Source: an uncultured Myxococcales bacterium (GTDB lineage Bacteria > Myxococcota_A > Bradymonadia > UBA7976 > UBA1532). From it: a stretch of DNA of 39,451 nt. Shown here piece after piece: positions 8,311 through 17,500 of the stretch; position 1 is the stretch's first letter; each line of letters opens with the position of its first letter. Under the pieces are notes generated by a model. That model had not been told where the DNA came from and did not search any database. It worked only from the letters and a program-made list of their open reading frames with translations. Where the stretch lies: NCBI GenBank assembly GCA_937902595.1, contig CALELH010000614.1:1-39451 (forward strand), in the 5' to 3' direction. Both the position numbers and the translations under genes were made by a program.

Positions 8311-9765
8311 ATGAACACTCCCCTCCTCTGTGCAGTCTGTGGAACTGAGGGGAGTGACTACAACCTATGCGCAGCCTGTCAAAACCCGCCGGTGCTCCAA
8401 GACCGCTTCATCCTGCGCAGCATCATCGGCCGTGGAGCCGCTGGTACAACATATCGAGCGGATGAGCTGGAGACCGGCGAGGTCGTCGCTCTGAAAGAGA
8501 TGCCCCTAGGGCATCCAGATCCAAAACACTTAGAGCAACTCAACCGCGAAGCACGGGTACTCAAGCAGCTTAATCATCCACAGATCCCGAGCTACATCGC
8601 ACACTTTACCGCCGGGGTGGGCAAGCAGACCGCGTTCTACATCGCCCAAGAGTTTATCGACGGCAAGACCATCGCCCAAGAGATGGAAGACCGACGTTAC
8701 ACGGAGAGCGATGTACTCGACATCCTCGACGAGCTGCTCACCATCCTGAGCTATCTGCACCAACTTGCGCCGCCCGTAATCCACCGAGACATCAAGCCGA
8801 AGAACCTCATTCGGCGAAGAGACACCGGCAAACTTGTCCTCATCGACTTTGGGTCTGTCCGAGATATTGTCATTGATCCGAAGGTCGGCGGGAGCACCAT
8901 CGCTGGCACCTACGGATATATGGCACCGGAACAGTATCGAGGGGTCGCTTTGCCACAGAGCGATCTCTACAGCGTCGGCGTCCTCATGGTTGTCCTTCTT
9001 TCCCGGCGGGATCCGATTGAACTCACTGGGCCAAAGCACGGGTTGGTTTGGCGCACCGCCGTCTCAGCAAGCTCAAACCTGTGCGACTTGATCGATGGGC
9101 TACTGCACGAATCTTACGAAGAACGCGTGGACTCTGCTGAAGACGCACTCTCTGCCGTGCGCGCAGTTCGCCGCGGTGAAGAGCCGGGGCTCTATAACGA
9201 AGAGCCGGCTCTTCAAAGCGAAGAGCGAGGGCTGGCGCTCCCGCTCACCATGGACCGCTCACTGAGGAAGCGATTGGGCGCGCGCTCGAGACTGCTCGCC
9301 GTATTAGCCGCGATTCTTGGTGGGAGCGTCGGTGGCCAGTATTGGTATCTTGGTAAGTACCTCAAAGGGTTCATGTGCCTAATCTTTGCCGGGACAGCAA
9401 TTCCGTTCCTTTGGTCCTCTGTGTGGGCCTTTAAGCACCTGTTCATGAGCGACGAGGAGTTTGATCACCGATACAACTCCGTCCTCGTCGAGCTCCAGCA
9501 GACAAGCGCGCAGACCGTGGCTCAGCAGCTCACAGAGCTACACGAATTAACGGAAAAAGGCGCCTTGAGCCCGGAAGAGTTTGAGCGTGAGAAGCAGCGT
9601 CTACTTGGTCAGGAAAACCCTCTCCTTGCGGAGGTGATCAAGCAAGAGTCAATGCCAGCGATTGGAACGGCGCTGAGGTCTGGCATCGAGTTCGTCGGTA
9701 CCATCGGCGTCCAGGTCGCGACGGAGCTGAAGAGAGAGATCCAAAAGCACAACCGAAGGAAATAA
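8311..9765 (+). CDS. Membrane Ser/Thr protein kinase: zinc ribbon, kinase, TM2 and SHOCT domains
   Basis: This 484-aa protein has an unusual order of parts. Residues 7-23 form a CxxC...CxxC zinc ribbon (C7, C10, C20, C23). Residues ~33-290 are a Hanks-type kinase with glycine loop GRGAAGTTY (from G40), ATP lysine K62, catalytic HRDIKPKN (D160), DFG at D179 and APE at ~205-207, so it should be active. A Glu-rich linker of three 7-residue repeats follows. Residues ~330-385 are a TM2 domain (GGSVGGQYWYLGKYLKG, then a second helix). Residues ~407-433 are a SHOCT motif (LTEKGALSPEEFEREKQRLL). It would sit in the inner membrane with the kinase in the cytoplasm. Its substrate is unknown. It starts 40 nt after pepA and has no strong Shine-Dalgarno. 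Confidence 0.88.
   Translation: MNTPLLCAVCGTEGSDYNLCAACQNPPVLQDRFILRSIIGRGAAGTTYRADELETGEVVALKEMPLGHPDPKHLEQLNREARVLKQLNHPQIPSYIAHFTAGVGKQTAFYIAQEFIDGKTIAQEMEDRRYTESDVLDILDELLTILSYLHQLAPPVIHRDIKPKNLIRRRDTGKLVLIDFGSVRDIVIDPKVGGSTIAGTYGYMAPEQYRGVALPQSDLYSVGVLMVVLLSRRDPIELTGPKHGLVWRTAVSASSNLCDLIDGLLHESYEERVDSAEDALSAVRAVRRGEEPGLYNEEPALQSEERGLALPLTMDRSLRKRLGARSRLLAVLAAILGGSVGGQYWYLGKYLKGFMCLIFAGTAIPFLWSSVWAFKHLFMSDEEFDHRYNSVLVELQQTSAQTVAQQLTELHELTEKGALSPEEFEREKQRLLGQENPLLAEVIKQESMPAIGTALRSGIEFVGTIGVQVATELKREIQKHNRRK
9178..9240 (+). repeat. Three tandem 21-nt repeats in the kinase linker
   Basis: Three consecutive 21-nt units (9178-9198, 9199-9219, 9220-9240) each begin GAAGAG and encode EEPGLYN, EEPALQS and EERGLAL. 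They lie between the kinase and TM2 domains, in frame, and look like a slippage-type expansion of a flexible acidic linker. Confidence 0.7.
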
Positions 9766-9772
9766 GAGACGC

Positions 9773-11032
9773 CTAAGAGAGCTTCTCTAATTCGTATGCG
9801 CTGACCTTCACTTCGAGTACACCGACGTTCACCGAGTAATAGCCAGGCTTGTCCTCACCCCGAACCTCGCCTTCTTTTCCTGCGAAGAGTCCACGGGTTA
9901 GGCGACACATGTCCCCGACCTCAAACACCGGAGCTGGGCCCCGCTTCGGCTTCGCCTTGGGGGTGCGTTTAGCCGTACTCTTGCGCTTGTCTTGAGTGGG
10001 CCGGGCAGTGGACGACGCTGCGGGTCCCCGCGGTCGCCGAGGTCGGTCCTGACTCTGACCAGCGTCACGCTGAGGCCGGCGCCCGCCACCGACCCGCTCA
10101 GCAGGCTTTGCCTCGGACGGTCTTGGCGCGGGCGGTACCGACGAGCGACGCTCGGCCTGCATGCGCCGCCAAGCCGCCTCTGCGTCCACCTTCGCCGACG
10201 TGCGAGCTCTGGCCTGCTCCGCTCGCTCGGCGTGCGCTTGAGCCCGCGTGCTCCTCTGAGCCTCTGCAGACTCAACTCGAGCACGTGCTTGCTCCGCGAA
10301 GGCCGTCAACTCACTGTTGACATCGATGTGATCGTTCTCTTCGCTCCAAAGGCAGAAGCCGAAGAGAGGGCGTATGGCGTCGATGAGCTTCGATACATCC
10401 TCGCTCAAATCAGCCCCTAATTGGACGCATGCGTCACGGGCGATCTGAGCACCGATCACCAACCACTCTCGCTCACCGGAGAGAAGCTCTCGGGCCGCCG
10501 CCAATGCGCTGGTCCGGTTCACAGCCTCACCGTCGAGAAGGACGTCATCCCCGAGATGCTGGAGAGCAGCTTCAAGGGCGTCAGAGTCAGCCTCTGCACG
10601 CCCAAGGAGGTTCGTAATATCAATCGTCGCGTACTGACTGATTCTGAGGGCGACCTCGACCCCTTCATGATCAATACGCAAGCACAAGAGAGCGTGCTTA
10701 AAGTGATCGGCTGGAGCCTTGACCCGCGTCGCCAGATCTAAGCGACTCGCCAGGATCGGCTGAAGACGCTTACACGCGTCCTTGTCTCTCACCCAAAACG
10801 CCCACTGGTCACGTACTTCGCGACCGTTCCAAACACTTGGAATCTCACTAGAGGCCTCAAGATGTAGGCCACCGTCGACCAGTGATCCCCCAGCCTGCTT
10901 GGCCAAGCGGATGACTCGATCCTTAACCTTCATGCGGGTCAAGTTGTGCAGATTACTGGACCAACACTCTGGGAGATAAACGTCAAAGTCGTCATCCCGT
11001 AACCCAGATTCATCCGAGTTAAGCAAAGGCAT
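9773..11032 (-). CDS. Uncharacterised protein with C-terminal KOW-like domain
   Basis: The 419-aa protein is not one I can name. Residues ~1-240 form a globular domain (FDVYLPECWSSNLHNLTRM near the start, LLSGEREWLVIGAQIARDA later). Residues ~245-360 are an Ala/Arg/Glu-rich helical, then Arg/Pro/Lys-rich disordered linker of strongly basic charge. The last ~55 residues (FEVGDMCRLTRGLFAGKEGEV) resemble a KOW motif as in NusG and ribosomal protein L24, which binds RNA or proteins. The ORF track starts 20 codons upstream at a TTG; I chose the ATG at 11032 because GGAG lies 8 nt before it. It follows the 1386-aa TPR gene on the same strand after 86 nt. A nucleic-acid-binding role is inference. 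Confidence 0.75.
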   Translation of the reverse strand: MPLLNSDESGLRDDDFDVYLPECWSSNLHNLTRMKVKDRVIRLAKQAGGSLVDGGLHLEASSEIPSVWNGREVRDQWAFWVRDKDACKRLQPILASRLDLATRVKAPADHFKHALLCLRIDHEGVEVALRISQYATIDITNLLGRAEADSDALEAALQHLGDDVLLDGEAVNRTSALAAARELLSGEREWLVIGAQIARDACVQLGADLSEDVSKLIDAIRPLFGFCLWSEENDHIDVNSELTAFAEQARARVESAEAQRSTRAQAHAERAEQARARTSAKVDAEAAWRRMQAERRSSVPPAPRPSEAKPAERVGGGRRPQRDAGQSQDRPRRPRGPAASSTARPTQDKRKSTAKRTPKAKPKRGPAPVFEVGDMCRLTRGLFAGKEGEVRGEDKPGYYSVNVGVLEVKVSAYELEKLS

Positions 11033-11118
11033 CTCATCACTCCGAAAGCCACAAACGAAGGGTATATACCCGTCCACGTAGGCCGGACGCAACGGATCAA
11101 CTAGATCAATTGACCGTT

Positions 11119-14100
11119 CTACTTACTCAACAGCCGCAGAGCGCGCGTTCCCCAGATGCCTTCTGGGTCCAATGAGCTTGCTTTTTTTAGAGCCGTTCGA
11201 CCCTTGCTCCTGGATCCCCTTGAACGGAGTAAGAGCCGCCCAAGTCGAAAGTATCCTTGGGCGCTTGCCGGTGCCACTTGCGTGAGCCGCTCATAGACCG
11301 GGAGCGCTTTCAGCGGTCTTCGTCCGGTCTCCAGTAGGAGCCCCCGAGCTAGAAGCCCGGCGGGCAACCCTGGTTCAATGGCGAGCGCTTGACGAATTGA
11401 ACGTTCGGCCGCGCGACGACTCGAGCGTTTGCCTTCGAGGATCCTCGCCTGCGCGGCGATGGCTAACGCGTTGGCCCGGACCCGCGGATGTGCGTGGGTC
11501 TTAGCTGCTCGATTCCGCGCCTCCTGCGCCGCGGTCTTAGCCTTACTCCACTCTCCGATATTCAGATATGCCTCGGACAAAGCGAGCGCCGTCAAGGCTG
11601 ACTGATCAAGCTGCATCGTCTTTCGGAGAACAGACACGGCCTCGGCACTGCGGTCTCCCCTAACCAAGCTGGCTCCGTAATCCCTTTGCACGGCAGCGTC
11701 TCCGGGCAATGACTTGGCGGCTCGAGCGAGGGCTCGCTGCGCATCAACTAAGCGCTCTTCTTTCAAGGCGTATAGTCCCTGGCTATAGCTCAGGTTCGCA
11801 TCCCCTTTGAGCGCCTCTTCTTTCTTCAAGACCAGCTTAACGGCCTCAAGTTGACCCATAGATAGGCGGGCTCGGATCAGTTGCCGCAACCCGCGCTTGT
11901 CCAACTCGTTGCGGCTGAAAGGGGCCTCGAGCGCGGCGATCACGGCGCCGTGATCACCATAAGACTCTGCCAAATCAGCGAGATAGTCTCGGGCCGGCTT
12001 GAAGGCCTTATTCCGTATTGATGCGCGACATGACTTGATCGCGTCTCGAGTCTTAAGTCTGAGACTGTACGTGCGACACAGGCCCCAGTGAGCGAGATAA
12101 TCGCTTGGGTCAACACGGAGCGCGACCTCGTATTCATTGGTCGCCGCCCTATATTTCTTTCGCGCTAATAGAGCGCGGGCGTGCGCCCTAAATACGAGGC
12201 TGTGGTCAGCGAGCGGGGAGCCATCCCCCCCTCCCTCTTGTCTCAAGGACTTTAGCGCCTTCAAGGAGCTCGACACCTTACGACCCAAGAGCACTTGGCT
12301 GAGATGAAAGAGCGCCTTGGCCTCTGCGCTGTTTTCATCGGCCGCGATGGAGCGCCCAAGATACGCCTCGGCCTCCCGTAAAACCCGCCTCTGTTCCTTG
12401 GGGCCGATTTTGTCTTGGTCACTCTTCTGTAGTCGAGCCATGCCCTGGAGAAACAAGATCTCCGGTGAGGGTTTCTTCGCTTTTTCGAGGAGGTCTATTG
12501 CGACCATAGGCTTGCCCCGCATGAGCGCGATCCGAGCGCGTAAGGGCAACAGCTCATTACGCGCCCGAGTAGACAACCTCACCAAGAGGGACTCGGCAGC
12601 CCCTAAACGAAACTGGCGCATGTGCAGCAGCATCAGAGGCTCGACAAATCGCGCATCACCAGGCGATGCGTCCGTCGCGGCAACAAAGGCGTTTCTCGCA
12701 GCCTCTCCCTGCTCTTCGTAAAGATAGTGACGACCCAGGCCATCATAGATGAGCGCTCGTTGACGAGGAGACAGCTCCTGCCGACTTCCCGTGAGGAGCT
12801 TCCGTAGATTGTCCGAAGCCTCACCCGCCCGCTTGCGGGTGGATATCCTAAGCCTCTCAAAGTCTATTTGGGATGAGATGTGCTCCGGCTTAACTTTCTC
12901 GACCAAACGGCGGTACGCGTCGAGGGCGTCGACAGGCGCCTCCAGGTAGGTCTTTAAAGATACATAGAGCGGATAGGCGTGGGGATGCGTTGCGTCCGTC
13001 TGCACACTCAAATTCGCATATCGTAGCGCGACCGCGTAGTCCTCGCTTGCCTCAGCGACGAGCGCCCGCAACCAATTCGCCTCCGCCTGTCCTAGAGAGC
13101 TGAGTTTATCGATCGCCATGAGCGCCGCGTCGGCTTCGCCTGTGTACAATCTAAGTAGACTGACCGCGATGATAGCGTCATCCATGTTGGCGCGGTGCTG
13201 AGAGAGCGATTCGGTAGCGGCCCTCGCTTCCTCAAACCGAGTCACGTCACCGTACAGAACGACCAACTCTGAGAGCTGCCGAGCAAGCAGGGCTTCCCGC
13301 GCATCCTCAAGCTGGACGAGTCGCGGCCGCGTGAAGAGCCCGATCATTTTGCTCGCCGAACCTTCCAAAATACCGGGCGCCGTCCCAGGCGTCTGAAGCG
13401 CGCCCACTAGGGATGTTCGGCTTGCGTAATTACCATCCTGAACGACGGAGCGCTGCTGATTGAGTTCAACAATCCTGCTGTTCACAGCCTTTCGATACGC
13501 AAAAACGGAGACGATGGACAAGATACAGAAGAGCGCCGCCAAAACGAGGCCCAGGAGTAAAACCCACTTGGGAATACCACTCGAATCAGGGTCCACGCTC
13601 TCGGGCGAGCTCGCTGCCGTGGGTCGCGTATTTAAGCGAGCCTTAGATTGATGACCGTCCGGCTCCGTTGACTGAGGTCGGGCTGTCTCACGCGAGCCTC
13701 CCGGTGGACGCAGGAGTGATCGGTCGTCCTGATCCCCGCTAGACTGACGCCTGCGGAGCGGTGGCTTGGGCGGCCGCGGCGTGTCGGCTTCACGCCGTTC
13801 TTCTCGCTCGTTATTTCGACGTTTAGCGGGAGGCTTCACAAGTGGTGGCGGGCTCGCGCGACGACTTGAACCTCGTCGCCCGTCGCCAGGCTCATTGAAG
13901 ACGTTCGTCGGATTGGAAGGCTCACGCTCCAACGGCTCTGGAGGCTTAGAGAACTCGCTGGTCTCGTTCTCACTGAGATCGAATTGTTCGTCCACCGACG
14001 GCGGAGCTCCCATCACCAAGTCCGCGCCGCCGTATGGAATCCGCTGAGGACGCTCCAACTCTCTCTGGCGCCGGACAGTTCGATTACTCAGATTGCCGCT

Positions 14101-15279
14101 TTCGTCTCGAAACGGCCCGGTCAACTCCGCCGGTGTCGACGGGGGAATGTCGACCTCACCCGCTTCCTTTGACACCACAGCCTGACTGTCTTCTTCGAGG
14201 TCGGCCAGCCCCGATGAATCATAGGCCAGGTCTATCTCGGCTCCCAGTTGAACTCGCGGCATCCTCTGAGTCGCTGGTCCACTCTCTTCGATGCCTGGTT
14301 CGCGCTTGGAACCGATGTCATTCCCCTGAGCCCGAAAGACAGGATTCGGCTGCGTGGGTGGGCCAACGCTGATGTTCCGCTCGGGATCTTCTGTCCCCTT
14401 AGCGTCCCGCCTCACTGCGCGACCAGATCCAGTCTGCTCGTCTTCATCAGAGTCTCGTAAAGCCGAGACTCCTGTCCTCTCTGACCCAGTTAATTGTGTC
14501 GGAATTGTGGCGCCATCGCGGGTCGCTGTCGGGCTCGGAGTTAGGCCATCCACGTCTTTGACTTGAATCTCTGTGACGCTCTGCGTTTTCTTTCCAACCG
14601 GCGTTCGCGGCTCTGAATGACGGAGCCTATTGATGAGCGTCAGGGGCATCGGCCCTTCCCGCGTCTCCCCGTCTTCGTCATCTATAGGGCTCGACTCCCT
14701 TGGCTTCTTCAGGCTCTTAGACGCGTCGGGATCAATCACGATGGTCGGCTCCGTCACCCTCGCGATCTTCTCGACGACAGTCACCGGCCCAACGGCGCTG
14801 TAACTCGACGTCGAGGTTTGGGTATTCCCCCCATCTCCGCCGCGTTCATGTTGAGACGAGGTGACCGCGGTGAGCTGCTCGAGACGTTCAGTGAGCGCGT
14901 CCGTCTCTGTTCTGCGCGACGCTCGGCGCAAGACTGTTATGGCCTCAGCGGTTCTGCCTTCCGTGTGCAGTGTATCCGCGATCGTTATCGCCGTCTGCTC
15001 GTCATCGGGTTCATCATCTAGGACTTGCTTCAAGAGTCTTCGAGCAGCGTCGGCCCGCCCGGAGCTCAGTAAAAGCCCGCTGAGCTGACGTCGGCCTTCT
15101 AAAACCTCAACACCACGTCGGATCCCAGCCCGAAGCGTCGCTTCAGCGTCATGGTCCTGTCCGTCTTCGGCTTGGAGCTGAGCGAGTTCGAGATAGTCAG
15201 AGGAGTTCGGATCCGTCTTCAACCGACCGATAAGCTTGTTCATGCGAGCATGGCGCCCACTATAGTCATTATCGCTCAA
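11119..15279 (-). CDS. Large single-pass membrane TPR protein
   Basis: This 1386-aa protein has four regions. Residues ~15-140 are short TPR-like helical repeats (ELAQLQAEDGQDHDAEATL, SSGRADAARRLLKQVLDDEP). Residues ~145-565 are disordered, rich in Ser, Pro, Glu and Arg. One transmembrane helix lies at ~570-592 (WVLLLGLVLAALFCILSIV). The final ~780 residues are TPR repeats (SYGDHGAVIAALEAPFSRNE, LARAAKSLPGDAAVQRDYG), probably outside the inner membrane. The predicted start is TTG at 15279; the in-frame ATG at 15243 is an alternative, and neither has a strong ribosome-binding site. Long TPR proteins of this kind are scaffolds; the partner is unknown. It sits between a lipoprotein gene (73 nt upstream) and the KOW protein. 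Confidence 0.85.
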   Translation of the reverse strand: MSDNDYSGRHARMNKLIGRLKTDPNSSDYLELAQLQAEDGQDHDAEATLRAGIRRGVEVLEGRRQLSGLLLSSGRADAARRLLKQVLDDEPDDEQTAITIADTLHTEGRTAEAITVLRRASRRTETDALTERLEQLTAVTSSQHERGGDGGNTQTSTSSYSAVGPVTVVEKIARVTEPTIVIDPDASKSLKKPRESSPIDDEDGETREGPMPLTLINRLRHSEPRTPVGKKTQSVTEIQVKDVDGLTPSPTATRDGATIPTQLTGSERTGVSALRDSDEDEQTGSGRAVRRDAKGTEDPERNISVGPPTQPNPVFRAQGNDIGSKREPGIEESGPATQRMPRVQLGAEIDLAYDSSGLADLEEDSQAVVSKEAGEVDIPPSTPAELTGPFRDESGNLSNRTVRRQRELERPQRIPYGGADLVMGAPPSVDEQFDLSENETSEFSKPPEPLEREPSNPTNVFNEPGDGRRGSSRRASPPPLVKPPAKRRNNEREERREADTPRPPKPPLRRRQSSGDQDDRSLLRPPGGSRETARPQSTEPDGHQSKARLNTRPTAASSPESVDPDSSGIPKWVLLLGLVLAALFCILSIVSVFAYRKAVNSRIVELNQQRSVVQDGNYASRTSLVGALQTPGTAPGILEGSASKMIGLFTRPRLVQLEDAREALLARQLSELVVLYGDVTRFEEARAATESLSQHRANMDDAIIAVSLLRLYTGEADAALMAIDKLSSLGQAEANWLRALVAEASEDYAVALRYANLSVQTDATHPHAYPLYVSLKTYLEAPVDALDAYRRLVEKVKPEHISSQIDFERLRISTRKRAGEASDNLRKLLTGSRQELSPRQRALIYDGLGRHYLYEEQGEAARNAFVAATDASPGDARFVEPLMLLHMRQFRLGAAESLLVRLSTRARNELLPLRARIALMRGKPMVAIDLLEKAKKPSPEILFLQGMARLQKSDQDKIGPKEQRRVLREAEAYLGRSIAADENSAEAKALFHLSQVLLGRKVSSSLKALKSLRQEGGGDGSPLADHSLVFRAHARALLARKKYRAATNEYEVALRVDPSDYLAHWGLCRTYSLRLKTRDAIKSCRASIRNKAFKPARDYLADLAESYGDHGAVIAALEAPFSRNELDKRGLRQLIRARLSMGQLEAVKLVLKKEEALKGDANLSYSQGLYALKEERLVDAQRALARAAKSLPGDAAVQRDYGASLVRGDRSAEAVSVLRKTMQLDQSALTALALSEAYLNIGEWSKAKTAAQEARNRAAKTHAHPRVRANALAIAAQARILEGKRSSRRAAERSIRQALAIEPGLPAGLLARGLLLETGRRPLKALPVYERLTQVAPASAQGYFRLGRLLLRSRGSRSKGRTALKKASSLDPEGIWGTRALRLLSK

Positions 15280-15352
15280 ATTAACCCCGAACGCACACTA
15301 GCTTCGCACTGGGAGCCTACCTCTTTTGTCCGGGCAGATCATCTCCAACCGT

Positions 15353-16783
15353 TCAATCAAGACAATGACGGGGTCTGCCTGAAACGACCTCCATTAGACT
15401 CACCTCAAATCGCGTCTGCTCTACGGTTTCAGAGACAACTAACTCTAGATCTTCGATTCTCCGATTATTGGGTAAACCAACCCTCAGGCAGACGGCGCTC
15501 TCTCCGTGCGATGGAGGTCCACTCACGTGGCCATCTGAGTAAAACGCTCTCAGATACACCCCCGGATCCGATCGCTCATAACGGACATAGGTCTCGGGCT
15601 CTACGCGCCAAGGTGATTTGTTTAAGATCGCCACATATGACGCCGGTTGATCAATCTGACCCTGAAAGACCACCTGCCCGTCGGCATCTCTCCGAAGCTG
15701 GAGATGTAGTCCTGGCTGAACGAGATAAGGTCCATCGCCAAGCTGCTGAAGACCAAATCCAAGATTCGCAGACTGAATAAGGCGTTGAACTGCCTCTAGG
15801 CGTTCTGTGCCGTAGGATGGAACCGGCTCGGTGATTCCGGCGTCGGTCATGCGAACGGAATCTCCGGCGAGCAGCGGGTCGATCTGACGGTCACCATCCC
15901 AGCGGCCAAGACCATCGATCACGAGCGGTCTCTGAGACACATCGGATTGTCGTCGGGCCTCGATGAGCGCTCTCTGGAAGCCTCCTGACACGGGCGGTAG
16001 GAGACCTGGCGAAACGCAACGGACGTCAAGCCGGGGTTGGGCGTCGGCGGCCCTGTCCCCTCTACACATAGACACCTTGATCCCATCAAACTGCTCGAAC
16101 GCCTCCGGCGATACGTCAAACAACGCTACGAGCGGACGCGCTTCGAGCGTATTAAGCTCGTCCAAGATCAACTGAAGCTCTTGGGAACGGTCGGGGTCGA
16201 AGAACAGTCCTAAAACGGGCCGGTCATCGATTCTGAGTGCGTCGTCATCTTGGAGGATCTGGCTCTCCACATATCTCAGCTCGAGAGCGAGCTGGTCACC
16301 ATTCAGCCGCCCTCCCTGCTCCTCCTGTGGGACATAGATCGGCGCGGATTCATGACCTGCCCCAAGGGCCATCTGAATCGCTCGATCGCTGGAGGTCTCA
16401 GGCCCCCTCCACAAGATGAATGGTTTCACGCCCCGAACAGCCTCCAAGTGGTCCAGAGATGACATGGTCACCGGCGTCTGCGGAGGGTCCAGAGTCGACC
16501 TGAGGCTCCCTAGGAACGTCTGGTCATCTACGATGAGCCAGACCTGGCGGTCGGTCATGATCTCGCGACCGCCGTCATCGTGGAGCGCTACATCAGCTCG
16601 ACCGGAGTCCTCGAGTCCCCCGTCACCCAAGGTGAGACCCGCGTCATGGTTAGGGCCCGTAATCTTCTGCCATGGCCGAGTCTCACCGGAGACACATCCA
16701 GTGAAGGCCACGCAGAGGATCGAGCAGAGTATCTGAATCATCGACATCAGGGTGATCATGCTCATCATCTGGCATCGATGCAT
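15353..16783 (-). CDS. Lipoprotein with possible degenerate glycosidase-like fold
   Basis: The 476-aa protein begins with a hydrophobic signal ending in the lipobox AFTGC (Cys about residue 30), followed by an Asp/Gly-rich linker, so it should be a periplasmic or outer-membrane lipoprotein. The middle has FILWRGPETSSDRAIQMALG, then IDDRPVLGLFF, then PLVIDGLGRWDGDRQIDPL and SYGTERLEAVQRL. That order recalls GH71/GH99-like (WbsX-type) TIM barrels, where the third motif is usually a NEWGEG-like block. Here its acidic residues are replaced, so if related it may be non-catalytic. This family call is a low-confidence inference; the lipoprotein call is firm. The ATG has AGGA 8 nt upstream. The last ~110 residues look like a beta-sandwich. 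Confidence 0.75.
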   Translation of the reverse strand: MHRCQMMSMITLMSMIQILCSILCVAFTGCVSGETRPWQKITGPNHDAGLTLGDGGLEDSGRADVALHDDGGREIMTDRQVWLIVDDQTFLGSLRSTLDPPQTPVTMSSLDHLEAVRGVKPFILWRGPETSSDRAIQMALGAGHESAPIYVPQEEQGGRLNGDQLALELRYVESQILQDDDALRIDDRPVLGLFFDPDRSQELQLILDELNTLEARPLVALFDVSPEAFEQFDGIKVSMCRGDRAADAQPRLDVRCVSPGLLPPVSGGFQRALIEARRQSDVSQRPLVIDGLGRWDGDRQIDPLLAGDSVRMTDAGITEPVPSYGTERLEAVQRLIQSANLGFGLQQLGDGPYLVQPGLHLQLRRDADGQVVFQGQIDQPASYVAILNKSPWRVEPETYVRYERSDPGVYLRAFYSDGHVSGPPSHGESAVCLRVGLPNNRRIEDLELVVSETVEQTRFEVSLMEVVSGRPRHCLD

Positions 16784-16870
16784 CTTTTTTCCTGAGCTGA
16801 GCGTTTATCCTGAGCGCCACGTCGGAGTCCGGGCTTCCCTGTACAGCTCGATACGGGTAGTGTGGCCACC

Positions 16871-17500
16871 ATGTCGACTGAATACCCTCGCCCAGCCCTC
16901 ACCGCGGACATCGTCCCCCTTAGATTCAAGGGAGGACATCTCGAGGTCTTGCTGATCGAACGAGGCTCGGCTCCTTTCGAAGGTAAAACGGCGCTGTCCG
17001 GTGGCTTCGTTGATGATCAGGAGACTCCGCTCGCCGCGGCGAGCAGAGAGCTCTTAGAAGAGACGGGGCTTAGGGATGCACCTCTGCTTGAGATCGGCGT
17101 CTTCGGAGCGAAGGACCGCGATCCCAGAGGGTGGGTTGTGAGCGTCGCATTCGTCGCGCTGATCCATCCAGAAGCAGAGGCGCACGCCGGGGACGATGCA
17201 GCGCGTATCGGCTGGCACCGTATCAAAGAGCTGCCTGACCTCGCCTTCGATCACCACGAGGTATTCGCTCAGGCCTTAACGCTCCTGAAACAACGTACGC
17301 AGGTCGACGCGACTCCTCTCGCGCTCTTGCCAAAGACCTTCAGGACAGCCCAGGCTCGCCACCTCTATTCGCAGATCTGGGGAGAGCCGATCGCCCCGCG
17401 TCCATTCAAAGCCTGGCTAAGGCGCCGCAAGGTCGTCAATCGAGTCGGCCCCGGTCGCTTCGAAGCAGCAGAGGAACTCTCACCAGACTGGTTAAGATGA
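16871..17500 (+). CDS. Nudix hydrolase with C-terminal winged helix (NrtR/ADP-ribose pyrophosphatase-like)
   Basis: The 209-aa protein carries a complete Nudix box, GFVDDQE plus seven residues then RELLEETGL, so it should hydrolyse a nucleoside-diphosphate-linked compound. The C-terminal ~70 residues (LPKTFRTAQARHLYSQIWG, then RPFKAWLRRRKVV) match the winged-helix region of NrtR-type NAD-metabolism regulators, in which the Nudix domain often only binds ADP-ribose. Because the box is intact, catalysis remains possible. No NAD biosynthesis gene is next to it, so a regulatory target cannot be named. The ORF track starts at GTG 16862; I prefer the ATG three codons later, though neither has a good Shine-Dalgarno. 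Its last 9 nt overlap the convergent SDR gene. Confidence 0.85.
   Translation: MSTEYPRPALTADIVPLRFKGGHLEVLLIERGSAPFEGKTALSGGFVDDQETPLAAASRELLEETGLRDAPLLEIGVFGAKDRDPRGWVVSVAFVALIHPEAEAHAGDDAARIGWHRIKELPDLAFDHHEVFAQALTLLKQRTQVDATPLALLPKTFRTAQARHLYSQIWGEPIAPRPFKAWLRRRKVVNRVGPGRFEAAEELSPDWLR

Noticed and set aside
10421-10741. 106-aa plus-strand ORF opposite the KOW protein
   Set aside because: It is an antisense shadow with no start signal or motif. The minus-strand gene has a clear GGAG-ATG start.
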